Shown here: positions 1 to 8,949 of the stretch, one piece after another
How positions within the stretch are numbered: position 1 is the first letter of the stretch
Layout: each line of letters begins with the position of its first letter
Source: an uncultured Aquimarina sp.
GTDB lineage: Bacteria; Bacteroidota; Bacteroidia; Flavobacteriales; Flavobacteriaceae
Direction of reading: 5' to 3'
DNA: 64,000 nucleotides
Assembly (NCBI GenBank): GCA_947498455.1
Contig: CANMKK010000006.1
Span: 62,001 to 126,000, forward strand
Notes under the pieces: model-generated
Databases searched by the model: none
Seen by the model: the letters and a program-made list of their open reading frames with translations, nothing else
What the model was told of the DNA's origin: nothing
Program-made: the position numbers and the translations under genes

Positions 1-167
1 TTCTTGTAAAGCCTTTTTATTTTATCCTTATCAGCATTCGTCTTATCAGGAAAAGCTATTGCTAAAGAAACATTAACCGGTTCAATAGGATTTGCAGAAA
101 CTAAGGGGAAAAATAATGCACTCAATAACATCAAATACATAATAGGGACGGAAACATATATTTTCAT
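1..167 (-). CDS. Secreted protein of unknown function, N-terminal part only
   Basis: The reverse strand from 167 reads an open frame of 55 codons running off the left edge. It starts MKIYVSVPIMYLMLLSAL and continues FFPLVSANPIEPVNVSL, which is a typical Sec signal peptide with a probable cleavage after VSA. The mature start is followed by a lysine- and aspartate-rich stretch (PDKTNADKDKIKRL). Only the N-terminus is visible, so no family can be named. The protein is most likely exported to the periplasm or outer membrane. The start is chosen because it is the first ATG before the signal peptide. Confidence 0.6.
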   Translation of the reverse strand, partial: MKIYVSVPIMYLMLLSALFFPLVSANPIEPVNVSLAIAFPDKTNADKDKIKRLYK

Positions 168-390
168 AGTAGGTTGGGCACTAGAAATGCTCACTTTTAT
201 AATGAGTGATACATATCTAAACTGGTTTTATTAGGTTTATTTTGAATAAAAACTGTGATAAATATAACGATTATCTACATTTTTTATCGTTAAAACGCAT
301 AAAATAACAGTTTATTGTGATTGTACAAAAATAATATGTCACATAAAATTATGTATTACAACTACTTTCTTAATGTCTCTTAAAACCTTA
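168..390. other. AT-rich intergenic region
   Basis: This gap separates the edge gene from the next minus-strand gene. It is AT-rich and should hold the promoter of the partial gene at 1-167. I see no convincing promoter match, hairpin or ORF. Confidence 0.4.
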
Positions 391-729
391 TTAAACTAAC
401 TTAATATCCTCCTTAAATAACTCATGGATATATTCTGCATGAATATTAACGTATTCTTTATTTTCTACACAATGAAATAGTAAATGAATAAGCCCATAAT
501 CCCCAAGGCTATCTCGATATTCCGATTGTTCCTTATTCTTAACCCATAAAATAAAACAGCATAAATGACCTATTTCACCCAATTTTTCTTGATCAAATAG
601 ACTCTCTTTAAATTCTTCTGTTTTCATAAAAGCATACTCGTTATACTTCTTTTTACAGAAATTATAATCAAATGTATGTTTATACGATCTAAGGTTTCTA
701 TTTTGTATCTCATAATTTATACCACTCAT
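391..729 (-). CDS. Small protein of unknown function
   Basis: A 112-residue protein without signal peptide or membrane segment, so probably cytoplasmic. I do not recognise the family. The central part (IGHLCCFILWVKNKEQ, then LGDYGLIHLLFHC) looks like a compact helical domain with clustered cysteines and histidines (HLCCF, HLLFHC, NIHAEYIHELF), but no canonical metal-binding spacing is present. The gene stands alone, with over 200 bp on each side. It is a plausible real gene because the sequence is amphipathic and balanced, but nothing in the neighbourhood supports a role. Confidence 0.5.
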   Translation of the reverse strand: MSGINYEIQNRNLRSYKHTFDYNFCKKKYNEYAFMKTEEFKESLFDQEKLGEIGHLCCFILWVKNKEQSEYRDSLGDYGLIHLLFHCVENKEYVNIHAEYIHELFKEDIKLV

Positions 730-920
730 AAAACGATAATTAATTTAAAGTTTCATTACTCTTCTTTCACTTCTTAAAATTATTAATACCGTCCTGAACT
801 TAAAATTGTCTTTTAAAACTTGTTCTTTTTGATGAGAGTATTTTAAACCCGAACTGGTATAATATGATTTTGACAGTGTAAAATTAAGAACTACATCGTA
901 TTAGATACAGTATCAATTAT

Positions 921-952
921 AAAAATTCCCGTCTTTACAGTAAAGACGGGAA
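921..952 (-). terminator. Rho-independent terminator
   Basis: Positions 926-938 and 940-952 are perfect 13-bp inverted arms (TTCCCGTCTTTAC and its complement). On the minus strand the stem is followed by a run of five Ts (921-925). It would end transcription from the outer membrane protein gene at 1347-2003, about 400 nt downstream of its stop and beyond the repeat element. Confidence 0.7.
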
Positions 953-993
953 CTATAACATATAATCAGTATTATTATACCAATTTGATTCTA

Positions 994-1156
994 ATACGAT
1001 TTGTCATTTGAATTTACCGTAATAAAATGTTCTTTTTTGTGCCTCAATTTCAGAATAAAAACAAAACCGTAGCCCAGCTATGCTTAATTTTTCTTCTTCA
1101 TTGAAACAAAAAAATCTTTATTTTCTTTTCCAGTAAATTCAAACAACAACTGGTAT
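994..1156. repeat. 163-bp hairpin repeat with terminal inverted repeats, copy 1
   Basis: This stretch matches 9482-9644 over its full 163 bp with few differences. The ends are imperfect inverted repeats (left ATACGATTTGTCATTTG, right arm complement ATACCAGTTGTTGTTTG), followed by GAATTTAC on both arms. The middle contains TAGCCCAGCTATGC, which can form a small central stem. The whole element can therefore fold into one long imperfect hairpin. It carries no plausible protein. It resembles a miniature inverted-repeat element or an intergenic palindromic repeat. Confidence 0.75.
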
Positions 1157-1346
1157 AAAACATGTCAGATAAAACGAAGTATTATGGTTAAATTGGTATT
1201 ACCTCTATGTTTAAATAGATTTCAAAAGTTTTGTGGAATTTCATCAAACTTTCGAATGCCAATGTGTATTTATTTATATTCTGTGATTTATCTGAAATAA
1301 GTTTAGGATTTCTATTGTTCTTAAAGCTTCTATTGAAGATTATAAA

Positions 1347-2003
1347 TTACAATCTCTTGATAATTGACACTGCTATCTCAACTCCAGACGTATTAAGAGT
1401 TCTAAAATGAGATGGTAATACTTCTGGATTACTAATTCCCGATGATTTAGCATCTAATTCTAGTTTCCTATACCTAATTCCTGGTTCTAAGAAGAATTTA
1501 TCCGATAGTTTTAACCTCAATTTCGCATCTATATGAAAACCTAAATTAGAATCGTATTGAATAGGGACTTGTGAGATATCATTTTCTGTAATCTTTAGTT
1601 TTCCTGGGATATTATAGTTTCCTCCTATACCAATTACTAGTCCATATAATGTATTCTCGGAAAGCTTAAACATTTTATTTACTCCAAAAGTCAAAAAAGT
1701 ACGACTGAAAGTAGCAGAACTTTTATTAGAACCATTATTTCCACTTTGTAACTGCAATGCTAAATTGTATTGATACCCTACTGTCCCATATCCATACATC
1801 CCTTTAAAAATATGATACTCTGTACCAATCTCTAGCCCTGCTCCTCCGCCGGGACTATATGCCATTGTCCCTCCATAATAATCCAAAGATTCATAATTCA
1901 ATCCAATACTTCCATTTAATCTTCCTATTAAATTAAACTCTTGTCCGTTTATATAACTACTAATAAGTATACAAAAAACAGTGCTCCAAAATATTTTTTT
2001 CAT
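1347..2003 (-). CDS. Predicted outer membrane beta-barrel protein
   Basis: A 218-residue protein with a clear signal peptide (MKKIFWSTVFCILISSYING, cleaved before or after QEF). The mature part alternates short hydrophobic and polar stretches rich in Gly, Tyr and aromatic residues (GGGAGLEIGTEYHIF, YGYGTVGYQYNLAL, LEPGIRYRKLEL), as in 8-stranded beta barrels of the OmpA/OmpW or porin-family size. The C-terminus (GVEIAVSIIKRL) looks like a last strand. It would sit in the outer membrane, function unknown. The gene is monocistronic, between two hairpin terminators (921-952 and 2141-2184). There are no catalytic motifs, and the barrel call rests on composition only. Confidence 0.7.
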   Translation of the reverse strand: MKKIFWSTVFCILISSYINGQEFNLIGRLNGSIGLNYESLDYYGGTMAYSPGGGAGLEIGTEYHIFKGMYGYGTVGYQYNLALQLQSGNNGSNKSSATFSRTFLTFGVNKMFKLSENTLYGLVIGIGGNYNIPGKLKITENDISQVPIQYDSNLGFHIDAKLRLKLSDKFFLEPGIRYRKLELDAKSSGISNPEVLPSHFRTLNTSGVEIAVSIIKRL

Positions 2004-2140
2004 TCTCTAACATTTAGTGATTTAGTATTTATGTCATGACAATACGATATGTTACCCTAATAATTAAGAATATTTACCAAAATATTCTTAAATGCTTGTC
2101 ATACCGTTGCTCAAACAGCATACAATTGATTAGTATAACA

Positions 2141-2184
2141 AAAGAAATCCCTCCTTATTACACCGAATAAGGAGGGATTTCTTT
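2141..2184 (-). terminator. Rho-independent terminator after the thioredoxin-like gene
   Basis: Perfect 19-bp arms at 2141-2159 and 2166-2184 around a 6-nt loop (ACACCG). On the minus strand the stem ends in TTTCTTTTG, a T-rich tail. It lies 23 bp downstream of the stop of the 2208-2747 gene and is strong enough to act in both directions. Confidence 0.85.
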
Positions 2185-2207
2185 ATAATTATTACCTTCT
2201 TTATCTA

Positions 2208-2747
2208 CTAATTTGTGAACGTTCCCACAAATGATTCCTCATAGCTTTGCCAAGCTTCAGCACTGGTTAATTTTTTATAATCATCCTGATGCACCATTTT
2301 TAGATAAATCTCCAATTGTTGTGGAGTTTTAAAACCAGTTACTGGGGCAATCAGTTTTCCTTTTTCGTCAAAAAAAACAATACTGGGATATCCACTAATC
2401 TTCAATGCATTTGCAAAGAAATGTTGGCTATTTCTTCCTTTTCTATCGGGGTTATAGTTAGGGTTTGTATAGGTGAAATCATTATAATGGACTTCTTCCG
2501 TTCCTTCTGCATTAAATTTAACTGCATAAAAGTTCTTATTCACATATGCTACTACATCTTTATTATGAAAAGTCCTTTTATCTAATAATTTACAGGGGCC
2601 ACACCAATTGGTATAGACATCCATAAATATTTTCTTAGGAGTTTTCTTTTGTGCTTCTAGCGCTTCATTCATTGACATCCACTTTATTTCCTGTGCCGAG
2701 GCAGACACAAAGAAAAAAAAGCCAAATAGGTAAAGTAGGTTTTTCAT
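2208..2747 (-). CDS. Secreted thioredoxin-family protein
   Basis: A 179-residue thioredoxin-fold protein with an N-terminal signal peptide (MKNLLYLFGFFFFVSASAQ). The active site WCGPC is visible in VYTNWCGPCKLLDKRTF at about residues 48-52. The cis-proline region SGYPSIVFF follows at about residue 118, and a FDEKGKL turn comes after it. Between them is a longer insertion (HYNDFTYTNPNYNPDRKG). The protein should work in the periplasm as a disulfide reductase or oxidase, like other Bacteroidota DUF255/thioredoxin_7-type exported proteins, but its partner is unknown. It is followed by its own terminator and separated from the POT transporter operon by the 2767-2809 hairpin, so it is transcribed alone. 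Confidence 0.85.
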   Translation of the reverse strand: MKNLLYLFGFFFFVSASAQEIKWMSMNEALEAQKKTPKKIFMDVYTNWCGPCKLLDKRTFHNKDVVAYVNKNFYAVKFNAEGTEEVHYNDFTYTNPNYNPDRKGRNSQHFFANALKISGYPSIVFFDEKGKLIAPVTGFKTPQQLEIYLKMVHQDDYKKLTSAEAWQSYEESFVGTFTN

Positions 2748-2766
2748 CTGTTTAGTATTATGTTTT

Positions 2767-2809
2767 AATAATCACATAAAGCCCTAATAACAAACCTTAT
2801 GTGATTATT
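2767..2809 (-). terminator. Terminator of the DPP IV-POT operon
   Basis: Arms AATAATCACATAA (2767-2779) and its complement (2797-2809) flank a 17-nt loop. It lies 80 bp after the stop of the 706-residue POT transporter gene. The minus-strand tail is TAAAACATAA, less T-rich than usual, so the call is moderate. Confidence 0.6.
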
Positions 2810-2889
2810 TTATAATTAGTCGAAACAAAAACTGTTCCTTAATATAATTTACACCTAATTTGGGTAACGGATGCAATTACATTTTAGTA

Positions 2890-5010
2890 TTAGCGTACTC
2901 CGTGCATTAATTTTTTCATTGCTGGGTTCAAAGCCATAATTATAATTGCCGCAACTATCGGAACTATTGTAAATATTAAGAAAAAGGTTGATAAGCTATA
3001 TTCTTTTGTAATATTTTCAATTTGCCCTCCTAAAACTGCAGCCGTTTTATTACCCACAGCAATTCCGAGATACCACATACCAAACATAAATGCAACCATA
3101 CGGGATGGAACCAGTTTAGAAACATAGGATAACCCAACGGGAGATAAGCACAGCTCTCCTAATGTATGGAATAGATAGGCTAATATTAACCATACCATAC
3201 TAACTTTCACTCCTTCTTGTAATCCAGAAGCTCCAAAAGCCAGTAAACCAAAACCAACCGCCATCACGATTAAACCTAATGCATATTTACCAGATGGAGA
3301 AGGGTTATACTTGCTTTCCCACCATTTAGAAAACATAGAAGCAAAGGCAATTATAAAAAATGAATTTAAAATAGAAAACCAAGAAACTGTAATTTCTATT
3401 TCATTTTCCTTGACTTCAGTTACAGTAGCTCTGACAACTCCGTTGTCCTTCTTTTCTTTTTCTCCATTAAAAATGGCAAATTCAAGACGGTCTTTATCCA
3501 AGTAACCAAATTCCGTACCTTCCTTATTTTTGGTAATTACTTTTATTTGATCTCCTACTTTAAGATCAACAGGCTCTGCAATGGAAACCGTACGGTCGAC
3601 TATTTTATCAGTAGACATCGGAGTCATTTGCTCAGAAATCGCAACATATTTATATACCAAATCTCCTTTTTCACTTTTCTTTTGATTCCCTTGATCGTCC
3701 AGTACTGGTTTTTCGATAGCCTTATATGAGATATCATATGAAGTCGTATTAAAATCCCTATTCAGCATCCACCCTACTATTCCCCACATAATCGAAAAAC
3801 ATGTTACTAATACAATATTAGATCCAGGGATTTTCTTGAATGTTTTTTTCCAAAGGACATATAACACATAACTAACAAATAACAAAGGAACTACAGTAAG
3901 TAATGTATTTACAACATTAAAAATGATTGCAGAAGTTCCACTTAAAACCCTATCCACACTATCTCGTGCAAAAATGATCAATGAAGAAGCTCCTTGCTCA
4001 AAGCACATCCAGAAAAACACAGTGAAAAATGCAAAAACAACAAACGCAATCATCTTATCACGAACTATTTTTGTATACCTAATAATTCTAATTGTTACGA
4101 CGGTAAAAAATGCAATTAATCCAATTATAATAGCTACATATTGTCCTTCTAGGCTTCCAATTTTCAATAATGAAAACATATCTACTCCACCAATTTTTGA
4201 CAAAGGATCATTAAATAAATAGCCTACCCCTAATATAGAACAGATGGCAATTAATATTTTATCTAATAGCGTAAAAGGATTTCTTTTTTCTTCATCATCT
4301 GTAGCTTCTGGTCTATCTTCAGGATGTTTCTCATTTATATTCTGAGGAATTTCAACTTCGTGTACTACAGAAGGTTTTTTTCCTATATCCCCAAACAAAC
4401 TACCGGCTAACCAAAACTGAAGTGTTCCTAATAACATAAAGATTCCGGCTAATCCAAATCCATATGCCCACCCTACTCTCTCGGCAAGGTATCCACACAA
4501 TAACATCCCAAAGAAGGCTCCCGCATTCACCCCCATGTAGAAAATGGTGTATGCTCCATCTTTTTTCTCTGGGTTCTTCTTATACATCTCAGAAATAACA
4601 GATACAATATTAGGCTTAAAAAAACCTGTACCAATAACTAATAAACCTAGACCAATATAAAGAGAAGCTTCTGTTTCTAGAGCCATAGAAGCATGCCCCA
4701 AAGTCATAATTAAAGATCCCAAAACAATTGCCCACCTATATCCTATAAATTTATCGGCAATAATTCCTCCTACTATCGGAGTTATATATAAAAGACCTGC
4801 ATACGTTCCGAATAACGCTCCTGCATTTTCTGCCGTCCACTCCCAACCGGGGTTATATCCAATAACGGCCATGGTTAGAAAGTTGACCAGTAATACGCGC
4901 ATTCCATAAAAAGAAAAACGCTCCCACATTTCTGTAAAAAACAGCACGAATAAACCTGCTGGATGCCCTAAAACTTTATCCTTAAATAAGTTTTCTATAT
5001 CTGTACTCAT
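2890..5010 (-). CDS. POT family proton-dependent peptide transporter with large extra domain
   Basis: A 706-residue member of the POT/PTR2 family of the major facilitator superfamily, which imports di- and tripeptides with protons across the inner membrane. The first helix carries the signature FTEMWERFSFYGMR (about 25-37), and FFKPNI follows at about 130. Later helices show LFHTLGELCLSPVGLS. It is about 190 residues longer than the neighbouring transporter. The extra sequence lies roughly at 365-545, with one or two added hydrophobic segments and a soluble beta-rich part (VDLKVGDQIKVITKNKEG, then VVRATVTEVKENEIEITV). The gene follows the 518-residue paralogue after 18 bp and is the last gene of the DPP IV operon. 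Confidence 0.9.
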   Translation of the reverse strand: MSTDIENLFKDKVLGHPAGLFVLFFTEMWERFSFYGMRVLLVNFLTMAVIGYNPGWEWTAENAGALFGTYAGLLYITPIVGGIIADKFIGYRWAIVLGSLIMTLGHASMALETEASLYIGLGLLVIGTGFFKPNIVSVISEMYKKNPEKKDGAYTIFYMGVNAGAFFGMLLCGYLAERVGWAYGFGLAGIFMLLGTLQFWLAGSLFGDIGKKPSVVHEVEIPQNINEKHPEDRPEATDDEEKRNPFTLLDKILIAICSILGVGYLFNDPLSKIGGVDMFSLLKIGSLEGQYVAIIIGLIAFFTVVTIRIIRYTKIVRDKMIAFVVFAFFTVFFWMCFEQGASSLIIFARDSVDRVLSGTSAIIFNVVNTLLTVVPLLFVSYVLYVLWKKTFKKIPGSNIVLVTCFSIMWGIVGWMLNRDFNTTSYDISYKAIEKPVLDDQGNQKKSEKGDLVYKYVAISEQMTPMSTDKIVDRTVSIAEPVDLKVGDQIKVITKNKEGTEFGYLDKDRLEFAIFNGEKEKKDNGVVRATVTEVKENEIEITVSWFSILNSFFIIAFASMFSKWWESKYNPSPSGKYALGLIVMAVGFGLLAFGASGLQEGVKVSMVWLILAYLFHTLGELCLSPVGLSYVSKLVPSRMVAFMFGMWYLGIAVGNKTAAVLGGQIENITKEYSLSTFFLIFTIVPIVAAIIIMALNPAMKKLMHGVR

Positions 5011-5028
5011 AATATTTATTTGTCGTTA

Positions 5029-6585
5029 TTAATTATCAGCTAATTCGAAACCCTCAGCTTCATCTGAATGCATTACTTTTTCATTATCTTCTGCACCATG
5101 CGTTAGTCGTTTCAATGGTTTTAATATTATTATTACCAAAATCCCAAAAACAACCGTAAATATTGCGATTCCAGAGAAGATTGCATATTCTCCAAATACA
5201 GAGGCTTTTTCTCCTAAAATTCCAGCTACCTTATTTCCTAAACCAGTTGCCGCAAAATAGACTCCCATCATCAAAGAAGCATATTTAACAGGAGCCAATT
5301 TAGTTATAAAAGATAATGCCACAGGAGATGAACATAACTCTCCTATTGTATGAAACAAATACGCTAATACTAACCACTGCATTCCTGAACTTCCAGTTGT
5401 GTTATATTCTGATGCTGCAAATATCATAAACACAAAACCAAGTCCCATGATCATAGTACCTATTGCCATTTTAAACAAGGAAGAAGCTTCCTTTCCTTTT
5501 AGCTTTCTTTTAGCCCAATACCCCGCTATTAAAGTTGCTAATAAAATAATGAAACCCGCATTTAACCCCTGAAACCATGTTGCGGGTATTTCCCATCCGA
5601 ATAAAAATCTATCTGTTTTTGTCTTTGTATATACACTCATTAATCCTCCTGCTTGTTCAAAAGCTCCCCAGAAAACAATTACTATTAAAAAAGAAAGTAA
5701 TAGAACTAAAAATCTATCTTTTAAAATTTGAGTTTCTAAGCCTTTATATATCATCATCATTACACCTGCTACAATGGCTATAAATGTAAATAGAGCAGTA
5801 TATCCCCAACTATCAACTCCTGCATAAGAAAAACCTGCGTATACCCCGTAAGTTATAATAATAACAACAACTATTAATTGTAATGGAGAAGTCATCAATT
5901 TAGCTAATAGTTTTCCTAATGACACATCGTTCTTTTTATCTTCTTCTGTTGGTTTATTCCCAACATGAATCAAATATTTCTGTCCATATAAATACACTGC
6001 TAGTCCAAATAACATTGCAATTCCTGCTAGTCCAAATCCATAGTGCCAACCAATCTGTTCTCCAACATATCCTACAATAAATGTTGCCAGTAAGGATCCT
6101 AAATTAATTCCAATATAGAAAATACTAAATCCTTTATCTCTTCGTATATCTCCTGTTTTATAGAGCCCTCCTACCATTGTAGAAATATTTGGTTTCAACA
6201 AACCAACACCCGTAATAATCAATCCTAATCCTGAATAAAAAGCCCACATCTCTTCTACTGCTAAAATACCATGTCCAACACATAATACAACGGCTCCATA
6301 TAATACTGCTTTTTTCTGCCCCAATACCTTATCTGCAATCATTCCTCCGGGTATAGACATTACATATACCAACATAGTATACCATCCATATAACATTATA
6401 GATTCTGACTCCAACCAGCCCAACCCAGGATTAGAATCAGTTGTTTTTTGTACTAAGTATAACGTTAATAACGCCCTCATACCATAATAAGAAAAGCGTT
6501 CCCACATTTCTGTGAAGAATAACACATAAAGACCTATCGGATGTCCAAATAGCTCTCGTTGATTAGGTTGCAAAGTTGCAGACAT
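5029..6585 (-). CDS. POT family proton-dependent peptide transporter
   Basis: A 518-residue POT/PTR2 transporter of normal family length with about 14 hydrophobic segments. The ExxERF motif is present in FTEMWERFSYYGMR (about 26-39), GLLKPNISTMVGGLY lies at about 128, and LFHTIGELCSSPVALSF near residue 410. It imports short peptides with protons through the inner membrane. It is the middle gene of an operon: dipeptidyl peptidase IV lies 33 bp upstream and the longer POT paralogue 18 bp downstream. This order suggests that peptides trimmed by the peptidase are taken up by these carriers. The C-terminal tail is acidic (EDNEKVMHSDEAEGFEL). Confidence 0.93.
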   Translation of the reverse strand: MSATLQPNQRELFGHPIGLYVLFFTEMWERFSYYGMRALLTLYLVQKTTDSNPGLGWLESESIMLYGWYTMLVYVMSIPGGMIADKVLGQKKAVLYGAVVLCVGHGILAVEEMWAFYSGLGLIITGVGLLKPNISTMVGGLYKTGDIRRDKGFSIFYIGINLGSLLATFIVGYVGEQIGWHYGFGLAGIAMLFGLAVYLYGQKYLIHVGNKPTEEDKKNDVSLGKLLAKLMTSPLQLIVVVIIITYGVYAGFSYAGVDSWGYTALFTFIAIVAGVMMMIYKGLETQILKDRFLVLLLSFLIVIVFWGAFEQAGGLMSVYTKTKTDRFLFGWEIPATWFQGLNAGFIILLATLIAGYWAKRKLKGKEASSLFKMAIGTMIMGLGFVFMIFAASEYNTTGSSGMQWLVLAYLFHTIGELCSSPVALSFITKLAPVKYASLMMGVYFAATGLGNKVAGILGEKASVFGEYAIFSGIAIFTVVFGILVIIILKPLKRLTHGAEDNEKVMHSDEAEGFELADN

Positions 6586-6618
6586 AATATTAGAATTAGA
6601 TTAATAGAATTGTTTAGA

Positions 6619-8790
6619 TTATAAGTTCGTTTTAATAAAATTGGTCATTTTATTGTACAGATGCAGTCGTGTGTTTCCTCCGTAGATTCCGTGGTTTTTA
6701 TCTGGATATATTGCCCAGTCAAATGGTTTATTGGCTTGTATCAAAGCTTCAACCATTCGCATTGTATGTTGTACGTGAACATTATCATCTCCGGATCCAT
6801 GAACTAACAAATACTTACCTTTTAATAATTCTGGATAATTAAATGGTGAATTGTCATCATATCCCGCCGGATTTTCTTGCGGAGTCCTCATATATCTTTC
6901 TGTATAAATAGTATCATAGAATCTCCAGCTCGTAACCGGTGCTACAGCAATTGCCATTTTAAATACATCATTCCCTTTTAATAAACAATTTGTAGACATA
7001 TGCCCTCCATAGCTCCATCCCCAAATTCCGATTCTAGAAGCATCAACATATGCTCTTTCTCCTAATAACTTAGCGGCGGCAATTTGATCTTCTGTTTCTA
7101 ACTTCACCAAGTTTAAGTAAGTAACTTTTTTAAATTTAGCTCCCTTATATCCAGTTCCTCTTCCATCTACACAAGCTATTATATACCCTTGCTGTGCAAG
7201 CATCTGATACCAGTAATCATTCGATCGATTCCAAGTATTACTTACTAATTGTGATCCCGGACCTGAATACTGATACATTAATAATGGGTATTTCTTAGCT
7301 GGATCAAAATTCTTAGGTTTGATCATCCACATATTTAATGTCTCTCCATTTACCTGTATAGTCGAAAATTCTTTTTTGCTTACTCCATAGTCCGCCAGCT
7401 TATCTTTTAATGTTTTATTATTTTTTATTTCGCGAACAAGTTTACCTGTTTTCGAATCATTTAAAGTAAATTCATAAGGAGTTTCGGCATTCGAAAAATA
7501 ACTGATATAATAGGTGAAATCTGCGCTAAAATCTGCATCATTTGTTCCTTCTTTTTGACTCAATCTCTTTTTATTTTTACCATCTAGCCCAATTGCATAA
7601 ATATCTCTATTTATACTTCCGTTCTCCACACTTTGATAAAAAATAGTTTTATTCTTGGTATCAAATCCATAATACTCAGTCACCTCCCAGTTCCCTTTTG
7701 TAACCTGATTAATCAATTCTCCAGATTTGCTATAGTGATAGATATGATTAAAACCATCTTTTTCACTAGTCCAGATAAAGCTGTTATCTTTTAAAAACGT
7801 TAGATTATCAGTAATATCGATATAAGCTTCATCTTTCTCATTCAGTATCACTTTGGGTGTTTTTGTATTTGCATCTACAAACAATAAATCCAAATTATTT
7901 TGATGTCTATTCAGAACCTGTACACTTAACACATTTGCATCATGAGTCCATTTGATTCTAGGAATATAGAAGTCCTTGTAATCTCCAACTTTTACCTCAT
8001 TTAAGTCCATACTTGCTATATTGGCAATATGAAGCGTTACTTCAGAGTTCTTTTCACCTGCTTTAGGGTATTTAAATACTTCTTGAGAAGGATATAATTC
8101 TTTACCGTACAAATCCATCGAAAATTCCGGAACATCCTTTTCATCAAATCGCAAAAAAGCAATTTTATTACTATCTACACTCCAATCGAAAGCCTTTACA
8201 AAAGCAAATTCTTCTTCGTACACCCAGTCCGTAACACCATTAATAACTTCATTCTTCTTACCGTCATCTGTTAGCTGAATCTCTTCTCCGGTTTCAAAGT
8301 TTAGTACAAACAAATTGTTATCCAACACATAAGCCACTTTTTTTCCATCAGGAGATATCTCCGGGGATTGTATTTTTTGATCACTAATCTTAAAACTAGC
8401 ATTTGCCTCTACATCAAAAATATGATAAATCCCTCTGGAAGAATGTCGATATATTTGTTCTAATTCACTAGATAACAATATCTTTTTTTCATCTTTACTA
8501 AATGTATACCCCTGAAAAAAAGATAGGTCATCAATAAAAGAAGCTTTCACTAACGTTTTTGATTTTTCTCCGGTAGCATAATCATATACTTCAATAGATG
8601 TATCATTCGTTACTTGATCGCTTTCTAAAACGGAATACTGAATTCCATTCTTCATAGAATGCAACGACTGTAAACCTTCCGTTCTAAAGGCACCTCCCCA
8701 TATTTCACTCAGTGTAAACAACTTATCTTGTGCGTCTACAGAAAAACCTATAAATAGCATTATCACCACTAATAATCTCATTCCCTTCAT
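6619..8790 (-). CDS. Dipeptidyl peptidase IV (S9B prolyl oligopeptidase family)
   Basis: A 723-residue exported serine peptidase with a signal peptide (MKGMRLLVVIMLFIGFSVDAQ). The N-terminal two thirds form the eight-bladed propeller (DPPIV_N), including the substrate-binding motif DWVYEEEF at about 188-195. The C-terminal alpha/beta hydrolase domain has the nucleophile in GWSYGG (about 593), the aspartate in HGSGDDNVHVQ (about 670) and the histidine in DKNHGIYGG (residue 700). It removes X-Pro or X-Ala dipeptides from the N-terminus of peptides in the periplasm. It is the first gene of an operon with two POT transporters. Met4 is an alternative start. Confidence 0.94.
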   Translation of the reverse strand: MKGMRLLVVIMLFIGFSVDAQDKLFTLSEIWGGAFRTEGLQSLHSMKNGIQYSVLESDQVTNDTSIEVYDYATGEKSKTLVKASFIDDLSFFQGYTFSKDEKKILLSSELEQIYRHSSRGIYHIFDVEANASFKISDQKIQSPEISPDGKKVAYVLDNNLFVLNFETGEEIQLTDDGKKNEVINGVTDWVYEEEFAFVKAFDWSVDSNKIAFLRFDEKDVPEFSMDLYGKELYPSQEVFKYPKAGEKNSEVTLHIANIASMDLNEVKVGDYKDFYIPRIKWTHDANVLSVQVLNRHQNNLDLLFVDANTKTPKVILNEKDEAYIDITDNLTFLKDNSFIWTSEKDGFNHIYHYSKSGELINQVTKGNWEVTEYYGFDTKNKTIFYQSVENGSINRDIYAIGLDGKNKKRLSQKEGTNDADFSADFTYYISYFSNAETPYEFTLNDSKTGKLVREIKNNKTLKDKLADYGVSKKEFSTIQVNGETLNMWMIKPKNFDPAKKYPLLMYQYSGPGSQLVSNTWNRSNDYWYQMLAQQGYIIACVDGRGTGYKGAKFKKVTYLNLVKLETEDQIAAAKLLGERAYVDASRIGIWGWSYGGHMSTNCLLKGNDVFKMAIAVAPVTSWRFYDTIYTERYMRTPQENPAGYDDNSPFNYPELLKGKYLLVHGSGDDNVHVQHTMRMVEALIQANKPFDWAIYPDKNHGIYGGNTRLHLYNKMTNFIKTNL

Positions 8791-8838
8791 ACCCTACTTT
8801 TAAAATATTGTTTACGTTACTACTTTTAAAAAATCCGT

Positions 8839-8868
8839 GAAAAATACAACAATTGGAGATAAATACAA
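8839..8868 (-). promoter_or_regulatory. Predicted promoter of the DPP IV-POT operon
   Basis: Read on the minus strand, TTG (8866-8868) is followed after 19 nt by TATTTTTC (8839-8846). This fits the Bacteroidota sigma factor pattern TTG-N19-TAnnTTTG except for the last base. It lies about 50 nt before the peptidase start. Confidence 0.5.
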
Positions 8869-8949
8869 TAAAATTAAGGCTGGTTTATAGTTTTTAATGT
8901 GTTGTTTGTCTTAAATTCCTACACATTAGAATACTGCAGAATTTGTTAA

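Larger units (their letters stand above)
730..1346. other. Intergenic region with terminator and hairpin repeat
   Basis: This 617-bp gap contains no convincing gene. It holds a strong hairpin at 926-952 and copy 1 of a 163-bp inverted-repeat element at 994-1156, each listed separately. The sequence ATACCAATTT near 978 recurs inverted as AAATTGGTAT at 1190-1199, so a larger nested inverted repeat of about 220 bp may surround copy 1. Confidence 0.5.
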
